Positions 17,707-26,334 of a stretch of 41,948 nt of DNA are shown here, in pieces (position 1 is the first letter of the stretch; each line of letters starts with the position of its first letter). The stretch spans positions 1 through 41,948 of the forward strand of contig JAFDVY010000022.1 of assembly GCA_018268785.1 (NCBI GenBank). The letters are read 5' to 3'. The notes under the pieces were generated by a model. It did no database searches, was not told the origin of the DNA, and saw only the letters and a program-made list of their open reading frames with translations. Made by a program: the position numbers and the translations under genes. The DNA is from Acidobacteriota bacterium. GTDB taxonomy: Bacteria; Acidobacteriota; Terriglobia; Acidiferrales; UBA7541.

Positions 17707-19160
17707 GCGGGGACTTCCTCGCTTTCTTCAGGTTGGCTCGATGGTTGCTTGAAGGGCAGCCGAATCGAAAAACAGGTTTTTCCAGGCTCTGATTCAACCT
17801 CAATGATTCCGTGATGCCGGCGGACGATGCGGCCGACCGCGTCCAATCCCAGCCCTGTCCCTTCTCCGATTCTTTTCGTAGTGAAGAATGGATCGAAAAT
17901 TCGCGATTGTATTTCTTTCGGAATTCCGGAACCCGTGTCTTCGATTTCAACTCTTGCATAGTCGAGTTCTTTGCAGGTTTTGATTCGCAATTCGCCTTTG
18001 CCCTTCATCGCATCGATCGCATTATCAATGATATTTGTCCAGACCTGATTGAGTTCACCGCCATAAGCGGTCACTTTGGGCAATGCCGGGTCATAATCAC
18101 GAACGATGGTCACGCCAGCCTTCAACCGGTGCCCAAAAATCTTCAGCGTGTTGTCTATGTCTTCGCGGATGTCCACTTCCTGAAGCGCCATCTGGTCCAT
18201 ATAGGAATAGCGTTTCACCGCCCCGACAAGATCGCTGATCCGTTTGGTGCTGTTCTCGATTTCTTGAATGAGGCCAAACATGTTGATAATTACGGCTACG
18301 CGACGAATTGCGTCGCTTAGAATTTCCGGCCCAACGATGCCAACAAATTTCTCGAGCTGCGGTTCATCCACACAACCTTCCGCCAAAGTCGCGGCGATTT
18401 TCCAGGAGTCCGGAATGTCGTGCTTTTCAAGCCAGTCCGCGACCCTCTCTTCGCGATCGCTGAGTTCGAGCGGGTCGGGCGTCTTCCCCATTTCCGCCGC
18501 GTAGCTTTTGCCGGCTTTCATCTCAAAATCAAACAATCCCGCGCGTTGTTCTTCCGTCGAGGCATGTTTGAGCAACCGCAGGCTGACGTCGCGAATTTCC
18601 TGGAACGCCCCCATCAGGCTTTGCGCTGCACGTGACGCTGCGGCAGCCGGATTGTTAAGCTCATGGGCCAGACCGGCGGAGAGCTTGCCGAGCGCCATTA
18701 ACTTCTCCTGCTGTGTCTCGAACCGCGTCATTTCGCGAATGCGGTCGGACATCAGGGCCACAAGACGCTCCGTAAGAAGCGGCATGCGTTGCACCAACTC
18801 TGGAAAATATTGCCTGTGCAGACGAATTGCCCGCGTCGGCATCACTGCGCGAGCGGTGCCTTTGAAGGTCTTCAGCCTGGAAAAGGGAAGCCTGCCTGCA
18901 ATTTCCCCGGCGACGACCACAAACACCGGCGACCCCGGAGCATTGAGCTGCGAAAACTGGACTTCCCCTTCCATCATCAGCGTCAAGTAGTCCACCGAAT
19001 CGCCTTGTTTCGCGTACAGCTCCCCTTGCGCGAGCGTCACTTCGTCCATGCGCTCGGCGAGCCAGTGAAGATCTTCTTCGGACAAGTCCGCGAAGACAGA
19101 AAACTTCTTCACTTCGCTGATGATGTGCTCTATTTGTGTTGCTTTTTCCGTATCCGCCAT
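17703..19160 (-). CDS. CNB-domain sensor histidine kinase
   Basis: This encodes 485 residues and no membrane helix. Residues 20-140 form a cyclic-nucleotide-binding-type beta-roll ('FADLSEEDLHWLAERM', 'GELYAKQGDS'), but the phosphate-binding cassette reads 'GEIAGRLPFSRLKTFKGTAR' rather than the canonical 'GE.GE..LL...R.A', so cNMP binding is doubtful. The dimerisation/phosphoacceptor helix carries 'LSAGLAHELNNPAAAA' (H166). The catalytic domain has 'NQVWTNIIDNAIDAM', 'DTGSGIP' and 'GEGTGLGL', all intact. The gene starts 1 nt after the flavoprotein stop and ends in an ATGA overlap with the zinc-finger gene, a textbook operon. Its natural partner is the receiver domain of the upstream fusion protein (inference). 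Confidence 0.92.
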   Translation of the reverse strand: MADTEKATQIEHIISEVKKFSVFADLSEEDLHWLAERMDEVTLAQGELYAKQGDSVDYLTLMMEGEVQFSQLNAPGSPVFVVVAGEIAGRLPFSRLKTFKGTARAVMPTRAIRLHRQYFPELVQRMPLLTERLVALMSDRIREMTRFETQQEKLMALGKLSAGLAHELNNPAAAASRAAQSLMGAFQEIRDVSLRLLKHASTEEQRAGLFDFEMKAGKSYAAEMGKTPDPLELSDREERVADWLEKHDIPDSWKIAATLAEGCVDEPQLEKFVGIVGPEILSDAIRRVAVIINMFGLIQEIENSTKRISDLVGAVKRYSYMDQMALQEVDIREDIDNTLKIFGHRLKAGVTIVRDYDPALPKVTAYGGELNQVWTNIIDNAIDAMKGKGELRIKTCKELDYARVEIEDTGSGIPKEIQSRIFDPFFTTKRIGEGTGLGLDAVGRIVRRHHGIIEVESEPGKTCFSIRLPFKQPSSQPEESEEVPA

Positions 19161-19161
19161 C

Positions 19162-20832
19162 TCACACCGTGCTCAAATACTGATGCACAAACTGTACCGC
19201 GTTTGCTCCTTCGCCAACCCCGGATGCAACGCGCTTCACCGAACGATACCGCACATCCCCCGCTACGAATACTCCCGGGACGCAAGCTTCCAGCAGCCAG
19301 GGATCGCGATCCAGCGGCCAGCCCGCGGGTCGCTTGCCGTCCGGCATCAGGTCCGGCCCCGTCAAAATAAATCCCTTTTCCTCGCGCAGCAATACGCCGG
19401 TAAGCCAATCCGTTCGTGGCGCAGCTCCAATGAACACAAAGAGATGCCCGGTCGGGATCTTTTGTACTTCGCCGCTTGTCGAGCACTTGATGGAGATCGC
19501 TTCCAGCCGTTCTTCGCCGAACGCTTCCACAACCTGGCTGTTCAGCTCGACGTGAATATTCTCCGTCTGGCGAATCTGGTCGATCAGGTATTGCGACATG
19601 CCTGCTTCCAGCGAGTTCCCACGAATGAGCATCACCACTCGCCGCGCGTGTTGCGAGAAAAACATCGCCGCTTGCCCCGCTGAATTCGCTCCGCCAACGA
19701 CGTAGACATCTTCGCCCTTGCACGTCGCGGCCTCAGTCATCGCTGCGCCGTAGTAGACGCCGGCACCTTGCACGCGTTCCATGCCGGGCACGTCGAGCTT
19801 GCGATAGGAAACTCCTGTCGCGATCACGAGGGCCTTTGCACCGATCTCCGTGCCGTCCGCGAGCATGACGAATTTTGACCCGCCATCCACGCGCAGTTTC
19901 GTTACTTCCTGTGGCGAAAGAATTTCCACCCCGAATTTTCTTGCTTGAGCCACCGCGCGCCGCGCCAGATCCGCTCCGCTCAGTCCAGCAGGGAAGCCCA
20001 GGTAATTTTCAATCTTGGAGCTCATTCCTGCTTGTCCGCCGGGCGCTTTGCCTTCAATCATAACCGTGCGCAGGCCTTCGGAAGCGCCGTACACGGCAGC
20101 ACCAAGCCCGGCGGGTCCGCCCCCAACGATCAACAAATCGTAAAAGGAAGTCTCGGCGCGCGTTCGCAAACCAAGGCGCTCCGCGATTTCTCCAATGGAC
20201 GGCTGCGAAAGGGAAGTGCCGTCCGCGAAAATCGTTACCGGCAGCTTTGCGCTTGCTCCGCCGTTTTCGTCGAGCATTTTCTGAATTTCAGGGTTGCGGT
20301 CCGCGGTCTCCACGTCGAAGAAGCGATACGGCAGTTGGTTGCGCGCAAGAAAATCGCGCACGGCATACGCTTGCGGCGACCAGCGATCCCCCAGCACTTT
20401 TACACCGTCGAAAATTGGTCTATGCGTCGCCTGCCAGTCGCTCAGCAAATCGTCCAGCACCGGATAGAAATTTTGCTCTGGCGGATCCCAGGGTTTCAGC
20501 AGGTAATGGTGGATTTTCGCATGGTTGATCGCCTGAATTGCCGCATCCGTGTCCGCATAAGCCGTTAGGAGAACCCTTCGCGCCTCGGGGAACACATCAA
20601 TCGCCTTGGCAATGAACTCAACCCCGCTCATCTCCGGCATTCGCTGGTCTACCAGGAAAAGTCCAACTGCTTCATTCCGTTTCTTCAGGGACTGCAGAGC
20701 CTGCAGAGCGGTTCCCCCCGAATTGGCGCGCACGATTCGGTAGTTTTCCGCATACCGGGTCCGCAAATCGCGTTCCACGGCGCGCAGCACTTCCGGATCG
20801 TCATCCACGGCCAACAAAACGGGCTTCGCCAT
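19162..20832 (-). CDS. Response-regulator receiver fused to thioredoxin-reductase-like flavoprotein
   Basis: This encodes 556 residues from ATG 20832, with GAGGGA about 10 nt upstream; an in-frame TTG at 20850 is less likely. The receiver domain (1-130) has D62 in 'FLVDQRMPEMSG' and K113 in 'LLKPWD'. Residues 140-225 resemble a glutaredoxin-like module, but the CxxC position reads 'DRWSPQAY' without cysteine. Residues 230-556 form a thioredoxin-reductase fold with FAD motif 'VGGGPAGLGAA' (237-), NADPH motif 'VGGANSAGQ' (380-) and 'VAGDVR' (524-). Where TrxB has CATC, this protein has AATC (A368, C371). It has only three cysteines in total (371, 450, 517). Redox-state sensing or FAD-dependent chemistry is more likely than thioredoxin reduction. 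Confidence 0.93.
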   Translation of the reverse strand: MAKPVLLAVDDDPEVLRAVERDLRTRYAENYRIVRANSGGTALQALQSLKKRNEAVGLFLVDQRMPEMSGVEFIAKAIDVFPEARRVLLTAYADTDAAIQAINHAKIHHYLLKPWDPPEQNFYPVLDDLLSDWQATHRPIFDGVKVLGDRWSPQAYAVRDFLARNQLPYRFFDVETADRNPEIQKMLDENGGASAKLPVTIFADGTSLSQPSIGEIAERLGLRTRAETSFYDLLIVGGGPAGLGAAVYGASEGLRTVMIEGKAPGGQAGMSSKIENYLGFPAGLSGADLARRAVAQARKFGVEILSPQEVTKLRVDGGSKFVMLADGTEIGAKALVIATGVSYRKLDVPGMERVQGAGVYYGAAMTEAATCKGEDVYVVGGANSAGQAAMFFSQHARRVVMLIRGNSLEAGMSQYLIDQIRQTENIHVELNSQVVEAFGEERLEAISIKCSTSGEVQKIPTGHLFVFIGAAPRTDWLTGVLLREEKGFILTGPDLMPDGKRPAGWPLDRDPWLLEACVPGVFVAGDVRYRSVKRVASGVGEGANAVQFVHQYLSTV

Positions 20833-21074
20833 ACCTGATTCGTCCCTCAAACAAATGGAAGCACAACTCTAGCGCTTGTGGTTCTTGGATGCACGCGGCG
20901 GAAAAGCGTCACACTGTTTCGCCTGGAGAGACAAAGCAGCCTAGTCCCGAATCTGCACAGGTCAGAGGCAAGAAGGCAGACAGGCATATAGCCCACTCTC
21001 CAGAACTACAAGAACCTTCATTAAGTTGCAGGAGGAAAAATCCAGGACTGAAAACTGAGAACTCAAGACTTTTT
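20833..21074. other. Spacer between receiver-flavoprotein operon and tRNA-His
   Basis: These 242 bp separate the operon start from the tRNA, both on the minus strand. It should contain the operon promoter, but no convincing -35/-10 pair was recognised. An A-rich stretch next to the tRNA 3' end (the minus strand reads CCCAAAAAAG) gives no hairpin of its own. Open frames here are short and include the antisense frame of the tRNA; none looks like a gene. Confidence 0.5.
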
Positions 21075-21151
21075 TGGGGTGGGAGACGGGATTTGAACCC
21101 GCGACATTCGGTGCCACAGACCGACGCTCTACCAGCTGAGCTACTCCCACC
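21075..21151 (-). tRNA. tRNA-His (GTG anticodon)
   Basis: The minus strand folds into a full cloverleaf: acceptor GTGGGAG/CTCCCAC, D-arm GCTC..GAGC, anticodon stem TCGGT/ACCGA with a 7-nt loop whose middle is GTG (histidine), and T-arm GCGGG/CCCGT around TTTGAAT. The identity elements of tRNA-His are present: an extra G at -1 (base 21151) opposite discriminator C73 (base 21078). The 3' CCA is genomically encoded (21077-21075). A possible -10 box TAAAAT lies at 21167-21162 (minus strand), 10 nt upstream; no clear -35 was seen. Confidence 0.97.
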
Positions 21152-21300
21152 ACACCTCTGCATTTTATCACGCACTCTTCCTCCCTGAAAGTGTGCCCTT
21201 TTTGCCAATCCTCTTTGCAGGGTGGAACCTTGTACCGACCTTCTCCTCTTCACGTCCTCCGCGCTTGTTAAACTACCCTGTGAAATTTGCGTCCCCGCGC

Positions 21301-22980
21301 ATGAGCCCCCATGAATCCGACCGCCGCCACTTTGAGCGGCAAGTCTCCATTGCGCGCCCGATCATCATCATTCTGGCGCTGCTGGCCGTTTTTGACCTCG
21401 GGCCTTCGCGCCAGGCTTCGCGTTCCGTTTCCTTTCTCATCGGCTACTTGATCTTTTCCCTGCTCGCGATTTTGGTCGAAGATTTTTTCCAGGATCGCGA
21501 TTGGCACGTGCCGCTCGTAATCGACCTCCTTGCCCTTGCCCTCTTCATCTATGTCTGCCCTTCGTCTGTGCCCATTTGGTTCCCCTATCTTTTCTTCTGC
21601 TATGCCGCGGGATCGCGTTGGGGCTTCCGCTTTGCCGTGCCCATTGCGGGCCTCTTCTCTCTGACGATTGTGCTCGTCTCTGCGGCCCGAACCGACATGC
21701 AGTGGATGCGGGTCGTCTCCTGGCTGGCTGCCATCGTTGCCACCTTTGCCGCGGGTGCTGGTGTCGCTTATCTCGGCGAGCGAAGCCGCAATTTTGCCTC
21801 TCAAAACGAATATCTTTCACACATCACGGCGACCATGCAGGTCGATCAGGGCCTCGCCGAATCGCTCCGCCTCCTGCTCGCGGAACTTGCCATCTATTTT
21901 CATTCGCCGGAAGCGCTGCTCGTTTTTCGCGATGCCGACCTCGAACGCATCTTCGTCTGGCACCTGAAATCGGGGGAAAGTGAGCGGCTTATTCCGGAAA
22001 GCCTGGCGCTCGCACGTTCCGATGGCTTCCTGCTGGACGACTACGATGCCACTCTTTGTTGGAATTCGCTTGAAGGTCCCGGCGCGGGCTTTGGCTGGGA
22101 TCGCCGGGACGGCCATATGCTGAAGATTCTCCCGCGCCTTCCCGGCCCCACGCAGCAGCAGTTCAGTGTTCGGTCCTTCATTTCTGTCGCATTCGATCAG
22201 GGTGGCAAACCAGTTGGCCGCATCTTTCTTCTGAACGGCAAAGAAGGCGGCAAGCCTTACACCAAGGACGACCTCACCTGGCTTGAGCGGGTCGCCCGCC
22301 ACGTCGGGCCCTCCCTCGAAAATCTGTTCCTGCTTCGCCATCTTAGGGCGCGCGCCATCGAAGCCGAACGCTCCCGCATTTCACGCGACCTACACGACGG
22401 CATTTTGCAAACACTACTTAGTATCGAAATCCAGTTGGATGTGCTCCGGCGGCGTGTTCCCACCGGGCAGGAGCAGCTTTCCGGTGGCCTCACCTCGCTC
22501 CAGCAAACCGTAAAAAACGAGTCCGCCGAGCTTCGTACATTCGTCACTGACCTGAAACCGGTCCGTGTCCAGTCTGCAGATCTCGTCGATTTAATGCGCG
22601 GTTTTGCCGAGCGCTTTCGCAATGAATCGCCTCTGGCGCTTGATTTATTGATCGATTCGGCGGAACTCCGAGCCCCGGACCGCGTCTGCCGCGAGCTCTT
22701 CCAGATTTACCGTGAAGCACTCAACAACATAAAAAAGCATGCTAAGGCCACCCATGTCGTGGTAAAACTTTCGCAGGACGACAGCCGTTTGCTTTTAGTC
22801 GTGGACGACAACGGTGAAGGTTTCAGCTTTGCGGGTCGCTTCACCGGGGATGAATTGGATCGTCTGCGACTGGGTCCCATTTCCATTAAGGAGCGCACGC
22901 GAACAGTGAACGGGGTTCTGACCGTAGAGTCGAACCCGGGGCATGGGGCGCGTCTAACGATAGAAATTCCGCTCGGCTAA
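21301..22980 (+). CDS. Membrane sensor histidine kinase (GAF + HisKA_3 type)
   Basis: This encodes 559 residues from ATG 21301; in-frame GTGs at 21280 and 21193 are alternatives, and none has a strong Shine-Dalgarno. The N-terminal third has about five membrane helices (for example 'PIIIILALLAVFDLG' and 'SFLIGYLIFSLLAILVEDFF'). A GAF-like sensor region follows, with 'VRSFISVAFDQGGKPVGRI' and 'DDLTWLERVARHVGPSLEN'. The HisKA_3 phosphoacceptor is in 'RSRISRDLHDGILQTLLSI' (H365). The ATPase domain has 'YREALNNIKKHAKAT', 'VDDNGEGF' and 'GHGARLTIEIPL'. This is a NarX/DesK-class kinase. The response regulator begins 1 nt after its stop codon, so the two form a cognate pair. Confidence 0.92.
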   Translation: MSPHESDRRHFERQVSIARPIIIILALLAVFDLGPSRQASRSVSFLIGYLIFSLLAILVEDFFQDRDWHVPLVIDLLALALFIYVCPSSVPIWFPYLFFCYAAGSRWGFRFAVPIAGLFSLTIVLVSAARTDMQWMRVVSWLAAIVATFAAGAGVAYLGERSRNFASQNEYLSHITATMQVDQGLAESLRLLLAELAIYFHSPEALLVFRDADLERIFVWHLKSGESERLIPESLALARSDGFLLDDYDATLCWNSLEGPGAGFGWDRRDGHMLKILPRLPGPTQQQFSVRSFISVAFDQGGKPVGRIFLLNGKEGGKPYTKDDLTWLERVARHVGPSLENLFLLRHLRARAIEAERSRISRDLHDGILQTLLSIEIQLDVLRRRVPTGQEQLSGGLTSLQQTVKNESAELRTFVTDLKPVRVQSADLVDLMRGFAERFRNESPLALDLLIDSAELRAPDRVCRELFQIYREALNNIKKHAKATHVVVKLSQDDSRLLLVVDDNGEGFSFAGRFTGDELDRLRLGPISIKERTRTVNGVLTVESNPGHGARLTIEIPLG

Positions 22981-22981
22981 T

Positions 22982-23647
22982 ATGGCTAAGACCAAACCAC
23001 AAATTCGAATCCTGATGGCCGATGACCACGCGATTTTTCGCGACGGCCTCCGTAAGCTCATTGACGGCGACGAGGACATCACCATCGTTGGCGAAGCGCA
23101 AAACGGGGCCGAGTGCATCAAGCTCCTCGCGAAACTGAAGCCTGACATTCTTCTCCTCGACTTGCGCATGCCCGAAAAAGATGGCCTTGCGGTCCTCGAA
23201 GAAGTGAATTTCGACACCATCCCCACTCGCGTTATCGTTCTCACTGCCGCAGAAGATGACCGCGACGTGGTCCGCGCCATGCGCCTCGGCGCTCGCGGCG
23301 TCGTGCTGAAGCAGTCCGCCACGGACCTTCTCGTAAAAAGCATCCATCGCGTGCACGCCGGCGAAATCTGGCTCGACAATCGCATGACTGCCGAAGTCAT
23401 GAAGGCCTTCGCAAAGTCCTCCGAATCCGGCCCGCGCCGCGAAAAACCGCTGCTCAGCGATCGAGAAAAGGAAATCGTGCAGCTCGTCGCGCAGGGCTTC
23501 CGCAATAAGGAAATTGGCGAAAAACTCTTCATCTCCGAGCAGACCGTCAAGAATCACCTGCACAACATCTTCGACAAACTCGGTGTTTCCGACCGTCTGG
23601 AACTCGCCCTCTACGCCATTCACCATAGGCTGATCGACCACTCTTAG
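22982..23647 (+). CDS. NarL/LuxR-type response regulator
   Basis: This encodes 221 residues. The receiver domain (about 8-125) has the acidic pair in 'LMADDHAIFRDG', the phosphoacceptor D60 in 'LLLDLRMPEKDG', and the conserved Thr and Lys in 'VLTAAED' and 'VLKQSA'. The C-terminal LuxR helix-turn-helix begins with 'LLSDREKEIVQLVAQGF' and continues through 'EIGEKLFISEQTVKNHLHNI'. The ATG is 1 nt after the kinase stop, so it is translated with, and presumably phosphorylated by, the HisKA_3 kinase, then binds DNA. Target genes are not indicated; the downstream hybrid kinase is 209 bp away on the same strand. Confidence 0.95.
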   Translation: MAKTKPQIRILMADDHAIFRDGLRKLIDGDEDITIVGEAQNGAECIKLLAKLKPDILLLDLRMPEKDGLAVLEEVNFDTIPTRVIVLTAAEDDRDVVRAMRLGARGVVLKQSATDLLVKSIHRVHAGEIWLDNRMTAEVMKAFAKSSESGPRREKPLLSDREKEIVQLVAQGFRNKEIGEKLFISEQTVKNHLHNIFDKLGVSDRLELALYAIHHRLIDHS

Positions 23648-23856
23648 TTCAGGGGTCGTTTTACCGTTCCGCCACCGCAAAGGGAATTTCTTAAGCGGTC
23701 ACCTGTACCAAAGCACCGTATCTCCTAGGAAAACGCTTATCACGCGCGTCTCATCGCCTGCCGTTCGGGCCCGTATACTCGGCTTATCTTGGGGCGGCGC
23801 GCTTCCTGCGTGTATGTATCCCGTGCCTGCCTCTCAAGTACAGGTTAGCCACATCA

Positions 23857-26154
23857 ATGACGCCTGAACAAACTGCCGGGCTTGGCGGGCTTCCTCAGCC
23901 TCCTTCGCGATTCGCAAAGAATCTCTGGATTCTCCCGGTTGCCCTGCTTTCCGTCGCCCAGATGACTGTTGTTTTCACTTGGGGAACGAAAATACCCGGT
24001 CCAGCTCTCGTGAACGTGGGAGATCTTCTCTTCAATCTCCTGTGTCTCTACCTCATTTTGAAGGCGGCGCGCCGCTCGACTCACCTCGCCCGGTATTTCT
24101 TTTACGTCGCAGCCGTCTCTGTCGGACTCTTTTGTGTCTCTGCCTTCATCAATTTCTACGTGTCTGTTACTCATTCTTCTCCCACTTTGGAAGATCTTTC
24201 CATCCTCATCTCGGTATTTTGGTTTTGTCCCACGAGCTTGACGCTGTTTCTCGATCCTGACTTCCAGCCGGGCCGCTTCGATCCTATTCACATTCTCGAT
24301 TTCATTCAGATTGTCCTGCTCTGGGTCGTCATTTATTTCTTCTTTCTTTACATGCCGTCCCATGAGGTTTCCGATTCGCCGTTCGCTCGAAGCAGTTGGC
24401 TGCACGAAACCTGGGTTGGCTCCTTGATGTATGACGGTGCCATGGCAGCCATCTTCTTGTTGCGCGCTCTTTTGACAAACTCTCCCGTGGTGCGCGCTCT
24501 GTTTGGCCGCTTTGGCGTCTTTCTTGTCTTCGTTTGCGCCGGCGATTTTTACTACAACTATCTCGGAGCAACTTTAGAGACGGGCTCGTGGTATGAAGTC
24601 ATCTGGACGTTTCTGAACATTGTTCCGATTGTCATTGCCGGCACCTGGGATCAAGAAAAAGTAGTCAAGTCCCCCGGGCGAATGTTATTCGGCGACCTGG
24701 TTGGCAATCGGCTCTTTCCGATTCTCTTCGGCTTCCTTGTTCTCTTTCTTTCCCTTTACATCGCCCGCGAACGGACCTTATTTGCGCTGGTCATCGTTGG
24801 CATCTCGTTTTCCGCTTCCAGCCTGCGCCTCGTTATCGCGCAACAACGGCAGGATCGTGTTCAAGCCGCGCTTCACGCCGAAATTGACGAGCGCCATCGC
24901 GTTGAGCAAATGCTTCGCCAAAATGAGGAGCATTTGGGCGAATTGGTCGCTGAGCGCACCGTAAAGCTCGAGGAATCGCAGCACCAGCTCCGCCAGGCGC
25001 AAAAAATGGAGGCGATTGGCCGCCTCGCCGGCGGCATTGCGCATGACTTCAACAATCTGCTGACCGTCATCCGTGGCTATAGTCGTATGCTTCTCGATCG
25101 CGCAACTGGACACGAATTTCGCGGCGGCCTCGAACGCATCGACGACGCGGCCGACCGTGCCGCCGCTCTTACCAGCCAGCTCCTCGCCTTCAGCCGTCGC
25201 CAGGTTTTGCAGCCCAAGGTATTCAACCTCAACGATCTCGTTCAGAACTTGGAAAAAATGCTGCGCCGCCTTGTCACCGAGAACATCGAAATGCGAACGA
25301 TGCTCGCCCCTGGCCTCGGCGCCGTTCGCGCCGACCGCTCTCAAATCGAACAGGTCGTCATGAATCTTGTCGTGAACGCAGGCGACGCCATGCCCAGGGG
25401 CGGTAAACTCACTCTCGAAACTTCCAACGTGTATCTCGATGAAGCCTACGCGCACAGCCACCAAACTGTGCAGCCAGGGCGCTATGTTCTTCTCGCCGTC
25501 ACTGACACCGGCACGGGCATCGATCCCGAAAATCTCACACGCATCTTTGAACCATTCTTCACCACCAAGGAATTTGGCAAGGGTACCGGTCTCGGCCTGT
25601 CCATGGTTTACGGCATCGTCAAACAGAGTGGTGGCAATATCTGGGTCTATAGCGAGCCGGGCCGCGGAACTTCCTTCAAAATCTATCTTCCTTTGGTCAG
25701 CGCACCCTTTGACTCAACTTCCAGCGCGCCTTCCGCCAACGCGAATTCCCGCGGCACGGAAACAATTCTCCTCGTCGAGGACGATGAACAAGTCCGCGAA
25801 CTCGCCAGCGAGGCTCTTTCCGCTTCCGGCTACAACGTCCTCGTTGCCGATACTCCTGACGCCGCCATCGCGCTGTGCCGCTCCCACAAAAATCGCATCG
25901 AACTCTTGCTCACTGATGTCGTCATGCCGCGCATCAGCGGCCCTGAACTCGCCGCTCAACTCATTCACATACTTCCCGAGCTCAAAGTTCTCTACATGTC
26001 GGGCTACACCGCACAGGCCATCGTTCACCACGGAGAGCTCGACGCGAACACATTCTTCCTGCAAAAGCCGTTCACCCCCTCCTCGCTGTCCGCCAAAGTC
26101 CGCGAAGCCTTGAACTCCGCGCTTATAGCACCTGGCCCCGGTTCCTCTTCCTGA
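23857..26154 (+). CDS. Hybrid sensor histidine kinase with C-terminal receiver
   Basis: This encodes 765 residues. The N-terminal 320 residues carry roughly eight to ten hydrophobic spans (for example '[20 protein letters not shown]' and '[17 protein letters not shown]'), probably a membrane-embedded sensor of unrecognised type. A coiled coil ('[19 protein letters not shown]') leads to the phosphoacceptor in '[20 protein letters not shown]' (H396). The ATPase domain has '[15 protein letters not shown]', '[11 protein letters not shown]' and '[11 protein letters not shown]'. After a Ser/Ala linker comes a receiver with '[15 protein letters not shown]' and D687 in '[12 protein letters not shown]'. 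No Hpt domain is encoded nearby. The upstream 209-bp gap suggests an independent promoter, none recognised. Confidence 0.93.
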   Translation: MTPEQTAGLGGLPQPPSRFAKNLWILPVALLSVAQMTVVFTWGTKIPGPALVNVGDLLFNLLCLYLILKAARRSTHLARYFFYVAAVSVGLFCVSAFINFYVSVTHSSPTLEDLSILISVFWFCPTSLTLFLDPDFQPGRFDPIHILDFIQIVLLWVVIYFFFLYMPSHEVSDSPFARSSWLHETWVGSLMYDGAMAAIFLLRALLTNSPVVRALFGRFGVFLVFVCAGDFYYNYLGATLETGSWYEVIWTFLNIVPIVIAGTWDQEKVVKSPGRMLFGDLVGNRLFPILFGFLVLFLSLYIARERTLFALVIVGISFSASSLRLVIAQQRQDRVQAALHAEIDERHRVEQMLRQNEEHLGELVAERTVKLEESQHQLRQAQKMEAIGRLAGGIAHDFNNLLTVIRGYSRMLLDRATGHEFRGGLERIDDAADRAAALTSQLLAFSRRQVLQPKVFNLNDLVQNLEKMLRRLVTENIEMRTMLAPGLGAVRADRSQIEQVVMNLVVNAGDAMPRGGKLTLETSNVYLDEAYAHSHQTVQPGRYVLLAVTDTGTGIDPENLTRIFEPFFTTKEFGKGTGLGLSMVYGIVKQSGGNIWVYSEPGRGTSFKIYLPLVSAPFDSTSSAPSANANSRGTETILLVEDDEQVRELASEALSASGYNVLVADTPDAAIALCRSHKNRIELLLTDVVMPRISGPELAAQLIHILPELKVLYMSGYTAQAIVHHGELDANTFFLQKPFTPSSLSAKVREALNSALIAPGPGSSS

Positions 26155-26334
26155 AAAGCCCGCCTCGCTTCTTTCCACGAGGCACCTTCCTATTGCGTTA
26201 TCGCTATTTGTGATAAGCTCCGCACATTTTACGAGTTCGTACTGTCCGATTTAGTGCAATAACGCAGTCAGGCTTGTCCAGGTTTTTCTGCAGCTAATGA
26301 ATCGGTACGTCGTACGTTCAAAGGCCGGGTCAAA
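26155..26334. promoter_or_regulatory. Intergenic region with inverted repeats upstream of the giant exported protein
   Basis: A 6-bp stem GCCTCG/CGAGGC (26162-26183, 10-nt loop) directly follows the hybrid kinase stop; it lacks a T-tract, so it is a weak terminator at best. Two 8-mers, TGCGTTAT (26194) and ATAACGCA (26259), are inverted copies 57 nt apart. GTACG-T-CGTAC (26305-26315) is a compact palindrome 20 nt before the next ATG and could be an operator. No convincing -35/-10 pair was seen. Confidence 0.35.

Noticed and set aside
20909-21253. Minus-strand ORF of 114 codons over the tRNA
   Set aside because: It is a translation through the tRNA-His gene (gives the familiar 'GSNPVSHPKK'-type artefact), not a protein gene.
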